Program-made: the position numbers and the translations under genes
Notes under the pieces: generated by a model
What the model was told of the DNA's origin: nothing
Database searches by the model: none
What the model saw: the letters and a program-made list of their open reading frames with translations, nothing else
Origin: a virus
IMG/VR virus record: IMGVR_UViG_3300031715_000010
Span: 1 to 46,043 of that record
Length of the DNA stretch: 46,043 nucleotides
Strand: one strand, 5' to 3'
Shown here: piece by piece, positions 19,349 through 28,300 of the stretch
How the letters are laid out: the number at the start of each line of letters is the position of its first letter
Numbering within the stretch: position 1 is the stretch's first letter

Positions 19349-19939
19349 ATGACAACCATCATCGACGGCGGCCACGGCATCCAGCTCCATGTCGAAGAGG
19401 GCGAACTCAGGCGGCGCTGCGGCGACTGCCAGTTGTGCTGCAAGCTCGTCCCGGTCGCGAACCTCGGCAAACCTGCAGGCCAGCGCTGCAAGTATCAGCG
19501 AGTCGGCAAGGGCTGCACCGTCCATGCCCGGCTCGCGACCATCTCAAACGCCTGCCTCATGTGGAATTGCCGATGGTTGGTTCAGAACGACACGGCCGAT
19601 CTGCGTCGCCCCGATCGGTCGCACTACGTGCTCGACGTCATGCCCGACTACATCACCATCCGGAACAACGAGACGGGTACGGCCGAGTATGTCGAGGTGG
19701 TGCAGATCTGGGTTGATCCGAACTATCCCGAGGCGCACCGCGATCCGGCGTTGCGGGCCTATATCGAGCGCCGCTCGCACGAGGGCGTCGCCGTCCTGAT
19801 TCGGTGGGACAATACAAAGGGCATGGTCATCTTCGCCCCGGCGATGTCGGGCGATCGGGAGTGGCATGAGGTGACGCAAGCCCTCAGCTCGGAGCAGCAC
19901 AGCATGGCCGACGTCGCCAAGGCGCTGGGGGCGGCATGA
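19349..19939 (+). CDS. YkgJ-like cysteine-cluster (Fe-S or zinc) protein
   Basis: 196 residues from ATG 19349 with GAGGGA upstream; the frame opens at 19268. RRRCGDCQLCCKLVPV near residues 22-37, later CKYQRVGKGCTVH and CLMWNC give the CxxCxxCC pattern of the YkgJ/UPF0153 metal-binding family. The C-terminal half is alpha/beta (YVLDVMPDYITIR, later GVAVLIRWDNTKGMVIFAP). Frequent in rhizobial prophages; biochemical role unknown. Confidence 0.75.
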   Translation: MTTIIDGGHGIQLHVEEGELRRRCGDCQLCCKLVPVANLGKPAGQRCKYQRVGKGCTVHARLATISNACLMWNCRWLVQNDTADLRRPDRSHYVLDVMPDYITIRNNETGTAEYVEVVQIWVDPNYPEAHRDPALRAYIERRSHEGVAVLIRWDNTKGMVIFAPAMSGDREWHEVTQALSSEQHSMADVAKALGAA

Positions 19940-19940
19940 G

Positions 19941-19957
19941 GTTGCCTAATAGGCAAC
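19941..19957. promoter_or_regulatory. Perfect repressor operator
   Basis: GTTGCC-TAATA-GGCAAC, 12/12, one base after the stop of the cysteine-cluster gene and 20 bp before ATG 19977. It may control the small membrane protein or block transcription into the antisense side of the late operon. Confidence 0.7.
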
Positions 19958-19976
19958 TGTCTGCTAGGGGATCGCC

Positions 19977-20132
19977 ATGAGCCCGCAAGCCATCGCCCTC
20001 GGCCTCCTCTGCATCGTGCTTCTCTTCATTCGGGGGGCCTATGATTACGGGCTGGGCGCCACGACCATAGGCGTTCTCGTCGCCATCCCCTTCATGGCGC
20101 TGATATTCGCTCTTGGCTTAGTGCTTCACTGA
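19977..20132 (+). CDS. Small two-helix membrane protein
   Basis: 51 residues, MSPQAIALGLLCIVLLFIRG, a short polar turn (AYDYGLGA) and a second hydrophobic helix to the end. AGGGG lies upstream. Two membrane helices in 51 residues fit a small holin or exclusion protein. A perfect repressor operator precedes it. It overlaps the convergent late gene by 7 bases. Confidence 0.6.
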   Translation: MSPQAIALGLLCIVLLFIRGAYDYGLGATTIGVLVAIPFMALIFALGLVLH

Positions 20133-21676
20133 AAGTTGCCAGCCGCCTGCCCGAACAGCAATGCCCGCAGCGCTTGGCCGACATCCGCTGGCTTCGGCGG
20201 AGTGAATTGCTGACCCGTCAGCGTTGGATAGGCCGCGCCGATCGCATTCTGGGCCGCTGCCTTTGAGCGCGCGCCCAAGGCCGCGCCAATGGCCGGCTTC
20301 GCTCCCAGGAATGTAGCCCCGGCCGCCGCGAGCGGCGCTATTCCAGGCGGAAGCGTATGAAAGGCTGCAGCCTCGACAAGGGGATGCACGACGCCGTGGA
20401 CGATCCCATAAGCGCTTTGGCCGGCATTCGCGCCGCCGGCCGCGTTCGCGATGTCCGAGAGCACCTTATATTGGGCGCTGTTTGGATCCGGGTAAAATTT
20501 TTCCGCGGTGGCTTGCGCCCACCCGCTCGGCGATGATCCAAACCCTTTCAGGCTTTGGCTCGCTTGCTGCAGATCGCGCGCATTGGCCCATTGCTGGTTT
20601 GCCAGCTTGGCCGCAGCCAGATCGGCCGCGGGTCCCGTTTGCGTCGTGCTGACCGGGGGGACGTTGTCGAGCACGTTCTGCAGGTGCTTTTGCACAATCG
20701 GCGCGACATCATTCTCGGCCCCGCCGAGCGCTCCTTGCGGCTTATCGAGGTTCTGGATCGAGGTGTAGATGTCGTGCGCGGTCTGAGTCGACGAGGTCGC
20801 CGCCTGATTGTACATCTTGGTGAGCTCAGCCATCGAGCGCGGCGCGTTGCGCTGAAGTCCGCCTCCGGGATCATTGAGCGTGATCTCGTGGCCTGCGTTC
20901 TGCAGGGCCGTCGTGACGTCATTTGGATTGTAGAACGTATTTTTCAGCTGCCCGTAAGCGGCGGTCTTGGCGTCTTGCAAATTTTGAGTGATGTCTGCTG
21001 CGTTGCTCGGGGTTCCGGGCACTCCGAGCTTGCCGGCCACGGAATTGAGGACCTTCGACCCTACGCCGCCCGCAAGGCCGAGGCCGCCGCCCATGAGCGC
21101 GCCGGTGGTCGGATCTTCACCATGCCCGTAAGCGCCGAGCGCGCCAGCCCCAGCGCCCTCCGCGCCTGCGGCCAAAACGCCACCGCCGGTGAGTCCGCGA
21201 GCAACTGGCCCGAGGATCTTGCCGGGGCCGACAGCGTAACCGACGCCTTGCGCCAAGGGGTCCATTAACCCGAGATTGGCGTGCGCCTGGGCGGTCTGGG
21301 ATTCCAGCCCCAATTTCGCCGGACCATAGCCGAAGGTGGCGGCGTCCAAAGCCGACAGCCCATAGTCGCGCGCCGCCGAGAGCGGGTCCTCGGTCTTGGC
21401 GATCGGCCGGGTCATGAGGTCCCACAAAGCGTTGCCGGACGGCTTCCAGTTGGGATCGAACGATGACGCCGGCCCTTGCCCGGCTCCGCCGGGAGCGGCC
21501 GGAGAGATCGGCGCGCTGGTCGCTGTCGGCGATGGCGGCGGCGCGCCTGATTTGTACGCGGCCCACGGATTTGCGCTGGGCGCGCTGACAGTTGGCGCTG
21601 GCGGGGCCGGCGAAGCGGGCACAGCCGTCACCGGGGCCGCGCCGCTTCTGTACTGAGCCCAGGGATCCTCAGCCAT
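20126..21676 (-). CDS. Putative internal virion (ejection) protein
   Basis: 516 residues, last gene of the late operon. The N-terminus has NPWAAYKSG-type repeats (DPWAQYRSG, NPWAAYKSG) in a Pro/Ala linker, then a Gly/Ala-rich hydrophobic part (GPGKILGPVARGLTGGG, LMGGGLGLAGGVGSKV) and a helical C-terminal half. Large, glycine/alanine-rich amphipathic proteins at the end of the tail cluster are typical of podovirus ejection proteins that form the trans-envelope channel. No enzyme motif seen. Confidence 0.6.
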   Translation of the reverse strand: MAEDPWAQYRSGAAPVTAVPASPAPPAPTVSAPSANPWAAYKSGAPPPSPTATSAPISPAAPGGAGQGPASSFDPNWKPSGNALWDLMTRPIAKTEDPLSAARDYGLSALDAATFGYGPAKLGLESQTAQAHANLGLMDPLAQGVGYAVGPGKILGPVARGLTGGGVLAAGAEGAGAGALGAYGHGEDPTTGALMGGGLGLAGGVGSKVLNSVAGKLGVPGTPSNAADITQNLQDAKTAAYGQLKNTFYNPNDVTTALQNAGHEITLNDPGGGLQRNAPRSMAELTKMYNQAATSSTQTAHDIYTSIQNLDKPQGALGGAENDVAPIVQKHLQNVLDNVPPVSTTQTGPAADLAAAKLANQQWANARDLQQASQSLKGFGSSPSGWAQATAEKFYPDPNSAQYKVLSDIANAAGGANAGQSAYGIVHGVVHPLVEAAAFHTLPPGIAPLAAAGATFLGAKPAIGAALGARSKAAAQNAIGAAYPTLTGQQFTPPKPADVGQALRALLFGQAAGNFQ

Positions 21677-21687
21677 CGATCAGCTCC

Positions 21688-23097
21688 TCACGGCGCATAG
21701 CCGATAGCTCCTGAGCCGTCGGGGATGACGAACGCTCGCCCATGCGCCAGCTTGGCGACGTCGCCAGGCGATTTGATCGTCGTGTCCGGCCCCGGCCGCG
21801 CCGCCTGACCGGGCACATAAAGATCGCCATGCGGTTTGAAGATCGGATTGACGTTCTGGTCATAGTCTTGATCGCTGAGGTCAGGACTGGCCAGCTGTCC
21901 GGCCGCGCCAAATGCATTCGCCCGTTTGATTTGCAGCTTATTGATGTAATCCTGAACGCCCTGGCGGTAGGAGGTCGGGTCGAGCTGCCGGTTCTTCATG
22001 ATGCTTTGCGATGGCGCATCCTGGTTCAGCTCTGTCTGGGTGATGCGGCCCGCGCCCTTGAAGTCCTGGACGCCGGCTGCGTATTGCTGCGCCATGACCT
22101 TGTTGTAGATCGCCATAGCCTTCGCAGTGTCGCCCCAGGTCGCTGGAGCTTGTTTGAACTGGTTTGCGGGACCAAGGATGTTGTCGAGGCCGGGCTGCTT
22201 CAGTAAATTCTGCGCGTCACCAATCATCTGGTCGTAAGCGGCCTTGGCGGGAGCGAAATTTGCCGTGTCGGCCGTCAGGTCTTTTGCTCGCTGCTGCGCC
22301 ATGACCACCTTTCCCGCTTGGTCCTGCTTGTACTGATCGACGCTGAGCAGGGTCGGCGGAATCGGCTGGTCCGTCTGCGGCTGGTTGGTCGTCGGGTCGA
22401 CGACGGGGTTGCCGTTTGGATCCCTCACCGCATGCGCATGGATCCAGGCGTTGCGGGCCTGCGTCATTTCCCGGACGCTCGGATCGCCTGAGACGCCGGC
22501 GAGCGTCGTCTCGACGTCGCCATACTTGCCGCTGGCGATGATCGCCTGGGCAGTGTTGAGCGGCACGCCGAGCTGCTGGGCGAGGGCCGGCGCGGCGGCC
22601 TGCAGTGCCTGATACGCCTGCTGCTGCTGACCGTATTGCTGCAGCTTCATGATGTTGCCGATGAACTCGCCCGGGTCCTGGGTTTGGCCCTGCATGCTCT
22701 GCAGCATCATCTGGCGATCGCCGGGCCGGGCGAAGGCCGCCGCCATCATCCCGATGCCGCGGTTGAAGCTCTCGCTGGCCTGCTGGCGCTGTGAGAGCGC
22801 CGCATACATCTGCATGAGGTCAGGCGGGCTCGTATAGGCCTGCGGCTGTGGCGGGGGCCCCGGAGGAGGGCCGCCAGGTCCACCGGCCCCTGGCGGGCCG
22901 CCCTGCCCCGCAGCCGGCGGTCCTGTGGGAGGAGGACTGGGACCGCCGGCGCCCGGAGGCGCGCCAGGCGGCGGGACCCCAGGGGGAGGGCCCGTATTGC
23001 CGCCTGGCTGACCCGGAGCCTGTCCGAGCGAAGCCATGATTTGCTGCCGCGGATCCGGCTGGCCGAACATGCTGGCCAAGTTGTCGAGCAGCGCCAT
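21688..23097 (-). CDS. Putative internal virion protein, Q/P-rich N-terminus
   Basis: 469 residues. Residues 20-90 are a Pro/Gly/Gln tract; then helical sequence (MQMYAALSQRQQASESFNRG, PALAQQLGVPLNTAQAIIAS) and a C-terminal half with DLTADTANFAPAKAAYDQMI and AQQYAAGVQDFKGAGRIT. A long helical body following a low-complexity lead fits an ejection protein, probably working with the proteins on either side. No enzymatic domain recognised. Confidence 0.6.
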   Translation of the reverse strand: MALLDNLASMFGQPDPRQQIMASLGQAPGQPGGNTGPPPGVPPPGAPPGAGGPSPPPTGPPAAGQGGPPGAGGPGGPPPGPPPQPQAYTSPPDLMQMYAALSQRQQASESFNRGIGMMAAAFARPGDRQMMLQSMQGQTQDPGEFIGNIMKLQQYGQQQQAYQALQAAAPALAQQLGVPLNTAQAIIASGKYGDVETTLAGVSGDPSVREMTQARNAWIHAHAVRDPNGNPVVDPTTNQPQTDQPIPPTLLSVDQYKQDQAGKVVMAQQRAKDLTADTANFAPAKAAYDQMIGDAQNLLKQPGLDNILGPANQFKQAPATWGDTAKAMAIYNKVMAQQYAAGVQDFKGAGRITQTELNQDAPSQSIMKNRQLDPTSYRQGVQDYINKLQIKRANAFGAAGQLASPDLSDQDYDQNVNPIFKPHGDLYVPGQAARPGPDTTIKSPGDVAKLAHGRAFVIPDGSGAIGYAP

Positions 23098-23099
23098 CG

Positions 23100-23153
23100 C
23101 TTAGCCTTTCAAATAGGTTGACCACGAGAACAGAGCTTGCCCGATCACGATCA
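23100..23153 (-). CDS. 17-residue micro-ORF in the late operon (weak)
   Basis: Reads MIVIGQALFSWSTYLKG; its ATG overlaps the TGA of the upstream gene and it ends just before the 23097 start. The coupling is neat, but the size makes it doubtful; it may only keep ribosomes moving between the two genes. Confidence 0.25.
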
Positions 23154-24434
23154 TCAGAAGCCTCGACCTCCCATTTGGAGAAGCCCCTGATTGCCTCGGC
23201 CGCCGGCGGTAGGTTGCCCCATCGAGTTGGCGACCATGCTCGGCGCCGGACTCGCCACCGGATTTGACGACAGAGTCGTCCCGTAGGGGGCGCTCGGCGT
23301 TCCCATAACAGACGCCAGGGCTTGCGCGCCGGGGCCTGGAGCAGGCGCCGCGCTCACGCCAGGGTTCTGGCCGAACGCGCTCATGCCCGGCATGTTGCCA
23401 AAGTTCATGCCATAGGGATTGGCGGAGGGTGCAGCGGGGGATCCGAACTGCCCGATCGACACGCCAGCCCCGGGAGCAACACCGAAAGTCGACGGGCCCG
23501 CGGCGCTGGGGCCGAACGCGCTCATGCCCGGCATGTTGCCAAAATTGGCGCCATAAAGATTGGTCAGCGCCTGCTGCAACTGCGCCAGCTTGTTCTGTTG
23601 TTGCTGCGCCGGAGTAGCAAGGCCGGGGGCATTATTCACCCCCGCTAAAGACGGTCCAAACATTGCGTTTTGAGCTGTCTGGCTCAAAGCCGCATTGGGA
23701 TCGCTGCCTCGAACCATCCCGACATTGCCGGTGCCGTAAGGATTGGCCACGCCGGGAGGGCCGAAATTGGTCCCGAAATTCGTTCCCGGCGGCGCAGTAT
23801 TCATGATCGCCTGAGTAACCGTCCCAGGCGGACTGCCGACAGCGGGGCTGGCTCCATATTGAGCCTGCTGCCCTGGGTTCATGCCCCCATAGATCTGCGC
23901 CGCTTGCGCCTGGCTGACGCCGAATTGCTTGGCGACGTTGGTAATGGCATTAACAACAGTATTAATTTGCTGCATGGAAGGGGCGAGCATTCCAAATGCG
24001 TTCGTGCCGCCGCTAGCCGCGCCTCCAGGCGCAGCGCCGCCAAAACCGCCGCCGCCTACGCCGCCAGCATTGCCGCCCGTCGAAGCGCCTGGCGCGCTTC
24101 CTGCGCCAGCGCCACCACCTGTCGCAGCTCCGCCGCTCGGCGCGCCAACTCCTGCGCCGCCATATCCGACTGACCCGCCTCCGCCGCCGACTGAGCCTCC
24201 ACCCCCGCCGCTAGCAGCAGCGGGAGCAGAACCTCGCGCGGCAGGACCAACAGCGCTGCTCGCGCCGCCGTCGGCCGCAGCTCCTCCCTCGTCACCCGAA
24301 GCCGCGGCATCGCTGCCGATGCCTCCTCCCAAACCTTGATGACCGAAGGCTTGAGCCGAAGTTACTCCACTGACGGAGCTACCGGGACCAAGACCACCAT
24401 CGGTGCCGTCGCTGGTGCCGTCGCCGTCAGCCAT
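23154..24434 (-). CDS. Gly/Ala-rich putative virion protein with internal repeats
   Basis: 426 residues dominated by Gly, Ala, Ser and Pro. A helical island lies in the middle (MQQINTVVNAITNVAKQFGV, then AQIYGGMNPGQQ). The C-terminal part has two copies of NFGNMPGMSAFG. It lies in the late operon among putative ejection proteins. Likely an internal or tail-associated protein; low complexity prevents a closer call. Confidence 0.55.
   Translation of the reverse strand: MADGDGTSDGTDGGLGPGSSVSGVTSAQAFGHQGLGGGIGSDAAASGDEGGAAADGGASSAVGPAARGSAPAAASGGGGGSVGGGGGSVGYGGAGVGAPSGGAATGGGAGAGSAPGASTGGNAGGVGGGGFGGAAPGGAASGGTNAFGMLAPSMQQINTVVNAITNVAKQFGVSQAQAAQIYGGMNPGQQAQYGASPAVGSPPGTVTQAIMNTAPPGTNFGTNFGPPGVANPYGTGNVGMVRGSDPNAALSQTAQNAMFGPSLAGVNNAPGLATPAQQQQNKLAQLQQALTNLYGANFGNMPGMSAFGPSAAGPSTFGVAPGAGVSIGQFGSPAAPSANPYGMNFGNMPGMSAFGQNPGVSAAPAPGPGAQALASVMGTPSAPYGTTLSSNPVASPAPSMVANSMGQPTAGGRGNQGLLQMGGRGF
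23371..23543. repeat. 32-bp direct repeats in the 23154 gene
   Basis: The same 32 bases occur at 23371-23402 and 23512-23543, 141 bp apart, encoding the two NFGNMPGMSAFG copies on the minus strand. Conservation at DNA level implies a recent duplication or gene conversion. Confidence 0.75.
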
Positions 24435-25143
24435 AGCCTTGACCCCTCAAGGTATTGTAAAATCCCTGTTGGAAGCCAGCGCCCGGGCCGCTGGCCGCGG
24501 GCCTGAAGTTGGCCATGAACTGCTGCAGCGCGCCGGAGCCAGGCTGATAGGAGGTCGGGCTTTGCGGCACCGTCGCTCCCGGCGTCACCACCGGGTTCGG
24601 ATGGGCGAGCGCGCTGAGATAGGCGGCGGAATTGTTCGGCGGCGCGGCCGGGGCGGCCGGGGCGCCCGCGCCCGCGCCGCCTTGCATCGCGGCGTTGGCC
24701 ATCTGAGAGCCCTGCACCGACTGGCCCAGGAAGTAATTGGCCATCCCGGGAGTATTCGTTTCGGTCTGAACACTGCCCATGTTGCCGCTCTGCCGGCTCG
24801 CATCCGCGTACGCCGCCTGAGCCGCCGCCGCCTGAGAACCGCCAGATGCGGCTTGGATCTGAGCTGGAGTGAAGGGACCGCCCCACCACGCGGTGCCCGC
24901 CCCAGTCGCCGGCGAGGAGTTCAGCGTCATGCCAGGCACGGCGCCGGGCGCAGCCGCGGGGGCCGGCGCGGCTTGCGGAGCTTGATAGGATGCGATCGGT
25001 TTGCCCGACCAGTCGGTCGGCGTGCCGACATAGCTCGAGGGAAATGGGATCGCCTGGTTCGGGAAGGGCGAATAGGGGTTCGACCATTGCGACGGGTCGA
25101 AGCTCGAATAGGGGTTCGACTGGAATGTCGGCGTGCTAACCAT
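24427..25143 (-). CDS. Small low-complexity virion-associated protein
   Basis: 238 residues. N-terminus with NPYSSFDPSQWSNPYSPF repeats, then Pro/Ala linker, and a C-terminal part with ATSYQPGSGALQQFMANFRP-type sequence ending in LRGQGYG. Overlaps its neighbours by 8 bases each side. Likely structural; no family recognised. Confidence 0.55.
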   Translation of the reverse strand: MVSTPTFQSNPYSSFDPSQWSNPYSPFPNQAIPFPSSYVGTPTDWSGKPIASYQAPQAAPAPAAAPGAVPGMTLNSSPATGAGTAWWGGPFTPAQIQAASGGSQAAAAQAAYADASRQSGNMGSVQTETNTPGMANYFLGQSVQGSQMANAAMQGGAGAGAPAAPAAPPNNSAAYLSALAHPNPVVTPGATVPQSPTSYQPGSGALQQFMANFRPAASGPGAGFQQGFYNTLRGQGYG

Positions 25144-26146
25144 AGCCCATCCCCATCATCTGGAGCATCATCGGGTTGCTGAGCTGCTGCAGCTGCTGCA
25201 GCTCCTGCGTCTCGAGGCCCTGGTTCGACGCCGCGGTTTGTGGGCCGGCGCTGGCGTAGAACGGCGAGCCCGATCCCGGCGTGTTTGGGCCCCATTGCAG
25301 CGGCTGGCGCATGCTGTTCAAGGTCTGGCCGTAAGTCGCCATCGCTTGGCCTATCAGCGGAGAAACGCCGATCGCCTGCGGTCCGGGGATCATCGGCGAC
25401 GGCCTTACCGGTTCAGCGCCTGCGCCTTGGCCCGGCTGGCCGGGAGCGCCCTTGCCGCCAAAGGCCTTGTCGAGCGTGCTCGCGCCCTGCAGGAACTGAT
25501 TGGAGGCTTGAGGGGCGACAAAGCCCGGCACGACTCCCGTCGCGCCCGCTGCGCTGGTCGCGGCGATCGAGGCGGGACTGCCAGTGATCCCGGCGCTCGC
25601 AGTCCCCGGGGTGGTGGAAACAGGCGCGTTCTGCGCCATAGCCAGGGTTGAGTTGAGCGTTGTGCCCACGGGCGCCAGATATTGGCTTCGCTGCGCGATC
25701 GCCGCCTGCTTGTCTTGCGGGTTTTCGTAGGAGTTCACCCAGACATTGAGCGCTTCCTGTGGACTTGTGGCCGCCTGAAGCTGGGTGCGAACGCCCGCAT
25801 AAGCCGGCGTATCGAGTTCATGCCCGAGAAATTGCACTTGAGTGGTTAGCGGGACTTTCTTCGCATCGAGAGGATTGTTGACATTGATGTTCGGAACGCC
25901 CGCGCTCTGGGCGAACGCCAGCATCCCGTTCGGACCGATCAGCCGCCCACGGTTCCATTGTCCGATGCCGCCGCTGCCGCCGCCGGGATCTTGGCTGTTG
26001 AACGAGGTCGGATCGAGATTGGCCCCACTCTCTCCCATGATGCCCGCGATAGCGCCGGTTGCGCCAATCGGGCCGATGCCGCGCTTCGCCAGCTCGGCGT
26101 CGAGAAGCTCAATCCCGGTTTGACTATACCCTCTTCGGTCAACCAC
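25136..26146 (-). CDS. Virion-associated tail lysozyme (Phage_lysozyme2-like)
   Basis: 336 residues. Residues 8-140 hold a lysozyme-like domain: GATGAIAGIMGESG (catalytic Glu39), NLDPTSFNSQDPGGGSGGIG, QWN, and LTTQVQFLGHELDTP. This matches the phage tail lysozyme class that locally opens peptidoglycan during DNA entry. The C-terminal 190 residues are Ala/Gly/Gln-rich and probably attach it to the virion. Position among ejection proteins fits. Confidence 0.78.
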   Translation of the reverse strand: MVDRRGYSQTGIELLDAELAKRGIGPIGATGAIAGIMGESGANLDPTSFNSQDPGGGSGGIGQWNRGRLIGPNGMLAFAQSAGVPNINVNNPLDAKKVPLTTQVQFLGHELDTPAYAGVRTQLQAATSPQEALNVWVNSYENPQDKQAAIAQRSQYLAPVGTTLNSTLAMAQNAPVSTTPGTASAGITGSPASIAATSAAGATGVVPGFVAPQASNQFLQGASTLDKAFGGKGAPGQPGQGAGAEPVRPSPMIPGPQAIGVSPLIGQAMATYGQTLNSMRQPLQWGPNTPGSGSPFYASAGPQTAASNQGLETQELQQLQQLSNPMMLQMMGMGYG

Positions 26147-27644
26147 CGAACGCTCGCTTTCTCGCCCGCGGCTTCAGGTTCGAACCGAGCGCGCCGATCG
26201 CGCCGGAGACGCCTGGCGCAGCGAGCGCGCCAGGGATGGGCGGCCCCATGCCGCCTGGCGGGGCCGACACGGGCATGCCGCGGGGTCCCGGCATGGGCGG
26301 CCCCATCCCGCCCCGCGGCGACACGCCTCCCAGCGCCGGCGGGCCGCCGCCGCCTGGCGGTCCCAGCGCAAGACCAGGCACCGCCGGCATCGGCGCCCGC
26401 GCGCGCGCATTGGCCTTGCCCATCGGTCGGCGCGGCGCGCCAGCCCCGAGCGCGCCCAGGACGCCCATATGCACGGCCATCTTGCCGCCGGACCCGGGGA
26501 TCGGCGCGACCGCATGCGGGGCGATCTTGGCGACGTCCTCGGCCATCGGCCCGACCACCTTGGGGAAGGTCTTGGGATCGCCCTTGTAGCGATAGGCGTA
26601 GAGCGGCACGCCGGCCGGGTGATCGCCGACCTTGGTGATGTCGGTCTTCAGCCGCTTGTCGGAGCCGGTGAAGAGGCTGGTGCCGAGGCCGCCGGCGCCG
26701 AACAGGCCGCCGCTCGCGAACATGCCACCCAAGCTCTGCAGGCCGCCGAGCGCCGCCATGGCGTAGTCGGGCGAGGCCTGGGTCTGGGTGGTCGACTGAC
26801 CCTGCGTCGCCTGGCCGTAGGGCGTCATGCCGAGCGCGCTCTGCAGCACCCCGAGCTGGGTGCCGGGATAGGACCAGGCCTGCTGGAAGTTCGCCATATT
26901 GGCGTTGATTTCGTTCTGCGCCTGCTGCTGCTGTTGCGCGCCGGCGGTGGTCTGCTCGGCGAAATTGCGCGCCTGGCTGAGCTGCGCCTGCTGGCCGAGA
27001 TTGGCTAAGCCCTGAGCGCCTTGTAGATTGAGCCCGGCCTGGTTTTGCTGAACCGCCTGGTTGGCGAGCTGGCCCTGCAGGTTGGTGTTGATGTCCTGCT
27101 GCGCCGCGCCCTGAGCCTGGCCGAAATTGGCCTGGTTCAATTGCGCCGCCATCTGGCCCATGCCCATCGCGCCCTGCGCCTGGGTGACCCCCTGCTGGAT
27201 CGCCTGGCGCGACCCGCCATAGGCGTTCGACGCCGCGGCCTGGTCCTGGTTCTGGTTCTGCTGCAGCCCCAGATTCTGCTGCATGATCGGCAGCGTCTGG
27301 TTGATCACGCTCTGGGTGTAGGGGTTCATGTAGGGCTGCAGGTTGGTCGAGCTCAACTGGCCCGGCGTCACCTGCTGCGGCTGCTGCCCCATCACCCCGA
27401 GATAGCCGGCCTGCGAAGCATTGTATTGATCCTGGCCGGCGGCGCCGCCTGACGCGGCGGTGTTCCAGGCCTGCTGCGTCTGCGGGCCGATGTCGGCCAC
27501 CATCTGCCCCTGATATTGCTGCAAGGGGCGCGAGGCGACGTTCTGGGCGAGCCCATAGTTTTGCTGCGCCGCCGTGTTGACCCACGGGGGGATCTGCGTG
27601 ACGGCCTGGCTTTGCGTCGTCGACGTCTGGTCGCTGCCGCTCAT
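26139..27644 (-). CDS. Tail/ejection protein with S74-like chaperone motif
   Basis: 501 residues. Residues 1-290 are Gln/Asn/Ala-rich and helical (QTLPIMQQNLGLQQNQ, NFAEQTTAGAQQQQQAQNEI). SDKRLKTDI at 328-336, followed by YAYRYKGDPKTFPKVVGPMA and EDVAKIAPHAV, is a peptidase S74 (intramolecular chaperone) signature with the Ser-Lys dyad intact. A long Pro/Gly tail follows. Proteins of this build occur in podoviruses related to P22 and Bcep22. Probable tail or ejection component. Confidence 0.7.
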   Translation of the reverse strand: MSGSDQTSTTQSQAVTQIPPWVNTAAQQNYGLAQNVASRPLQQYQGQMVADIGPQTQQAWNTAASGGAAGQDQYNASQAGYLGVMGQQPQQVTPGQLSSTNLQPYMNPYTQSVINQTLPIMQQNLGLQQNQNQDQAAASNAYGGSRQAIQQGVTQAQGAMGMGQMAAQLNQANFGQAQGAAQQDINTNLQGQLANQAVQQNQAGLNLQGAQGLANLGQQAQLSQARNFAEQTTAGAQQQQQAQNEINANMANFQQAWSYPGTQLGVLQSALGMTPYGQATQGQSTTQTQASPDYAMAALGGLQSLGGMFASGGLFGAGGLGTSLFTGSDKRLKTDITKVGDHPAGVPLYAYRYKGDPKTFPKVVGPMAEDVAKIAPHAVAPIPGSGGKMAVHMGVLGALGAGAPRRPMGKANARARAPMPAVPGLALGPPGGGGPPALGGVSPRGGMGPPMPGPRGMPVSAPPGGMGPPIPGALAAPGVSGAIGALGSNLKPRARKRAFGG

Positions 27645-27647
27645 GGC

Positions 27648-28007
27648 TCACACGTCCTTGTGGAAGAGGTAGCTCCTGGCTTTCAGCCGCCAGCCGAGCT
27701 CGCGCGCATGCGGGATCCAGCCGAGCCGCCCATAGGCCGACACGAGCTCGGCGTTGATGTCGCGGGCATAATCCAGAACCTTGGCTTCCAGCTCGTCGCG
27801 ATCGGCGAGATCGCCGACCATGGCGACGAACTGCAGCGCCCGCGCCCGCGGGTAATCGTTGACCTGGGTCACAGCCCAGGAGTTGTTGACGGCGAAGCCT
27901 TGCATGCGCCCTTCGGCGATCGCGGTCAGGATGTCGTTGAGCGTGTACAAGCCCCCCATGCGGTCGAGCACGCGCGCAAGCTTCTGATGGTAGATCGCGG
28001 CGCTCAT
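27648..28007 (-). CDS. Conserved podovirus structural-cluster protein
   Basis: 119 residues from ATG 28007. LYTLNDILTAIAEGRMQGFA, then NNSWAVTQVNDYPRARAL and VGDLADRDELEAKVLDYARD form a pattern recurring beside tail genes in phages of alpha- and betaproteobacteria. Its size and place suggest a tail assembly or completion factor. Start chosen by ATGA overlap with the gene before. Confidence 0.68.
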   Translation of the reverse strand: MSAAIYHQKLARVLDRMGGLYTLNDILTAIAEGRMQGFAVNNSWAVTQVNDYPRARALQFVAMVGDLADRDELEAKVLDYARDINAELVSAYGRLGWIPHARELGWRLKARSYLFHKDV

Positions 28008-28300
28008 GGCGGCCTGTTTCCGATCGCGCCGCTGCCCAGCGCCACTTGGGTGATGACAGCATTGCCCGCCTGATTGACCTGCAACAGCCAGACCGTCGGC
28101 GCAGTCCCGGCCGGAGGATTGTAGGACTGAAAGAGGACGCCGGGCAGCGCCTGGTTGGCGTTCATCTTGGCGGCGAAGCCGTGCCGGCACCAGAGCGCGA
28201 ACTGGTTGAGATAATTTCCGAGCGTCGTCGGAATGTCCGGCGTGCTCGGCACCGGCGGCGGCGGTTGCGGGGTGAAGGACGAGGCGTTCAGCGAAGCCAT
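28004..28300 (-). CDS. Conserved small structural-cluster protein
   Basis: 98 residues; the ATG overlaps the preceding stop. LPTTLG-like NYLNQFALWCRHGFAAKMNA and VWLLQVNQAGNAVITQVALG are the recognisable parts. Usually found between tail hub and the 27648-type gene in related phages; probably a virion or assembly protein. Confidence 0.65.
   Translation of the reverse strand: MASLNASSFTPQPPPPVPSTPDIPTTLGNYLNQFALWCRHGFAAKMNANQALPGVLFQSYNPPAGTAPTVWLLQVNQAGNAVITQVALGSGAIGNRPP

Noticed and set aside
25939-28062. 707-residue open frame on the minus strand
   Set aside because: It overlaps three well supported genes in another frame and is Arg/Ala/Gly-rich, the usual shadow of GC-rich coding DNA.
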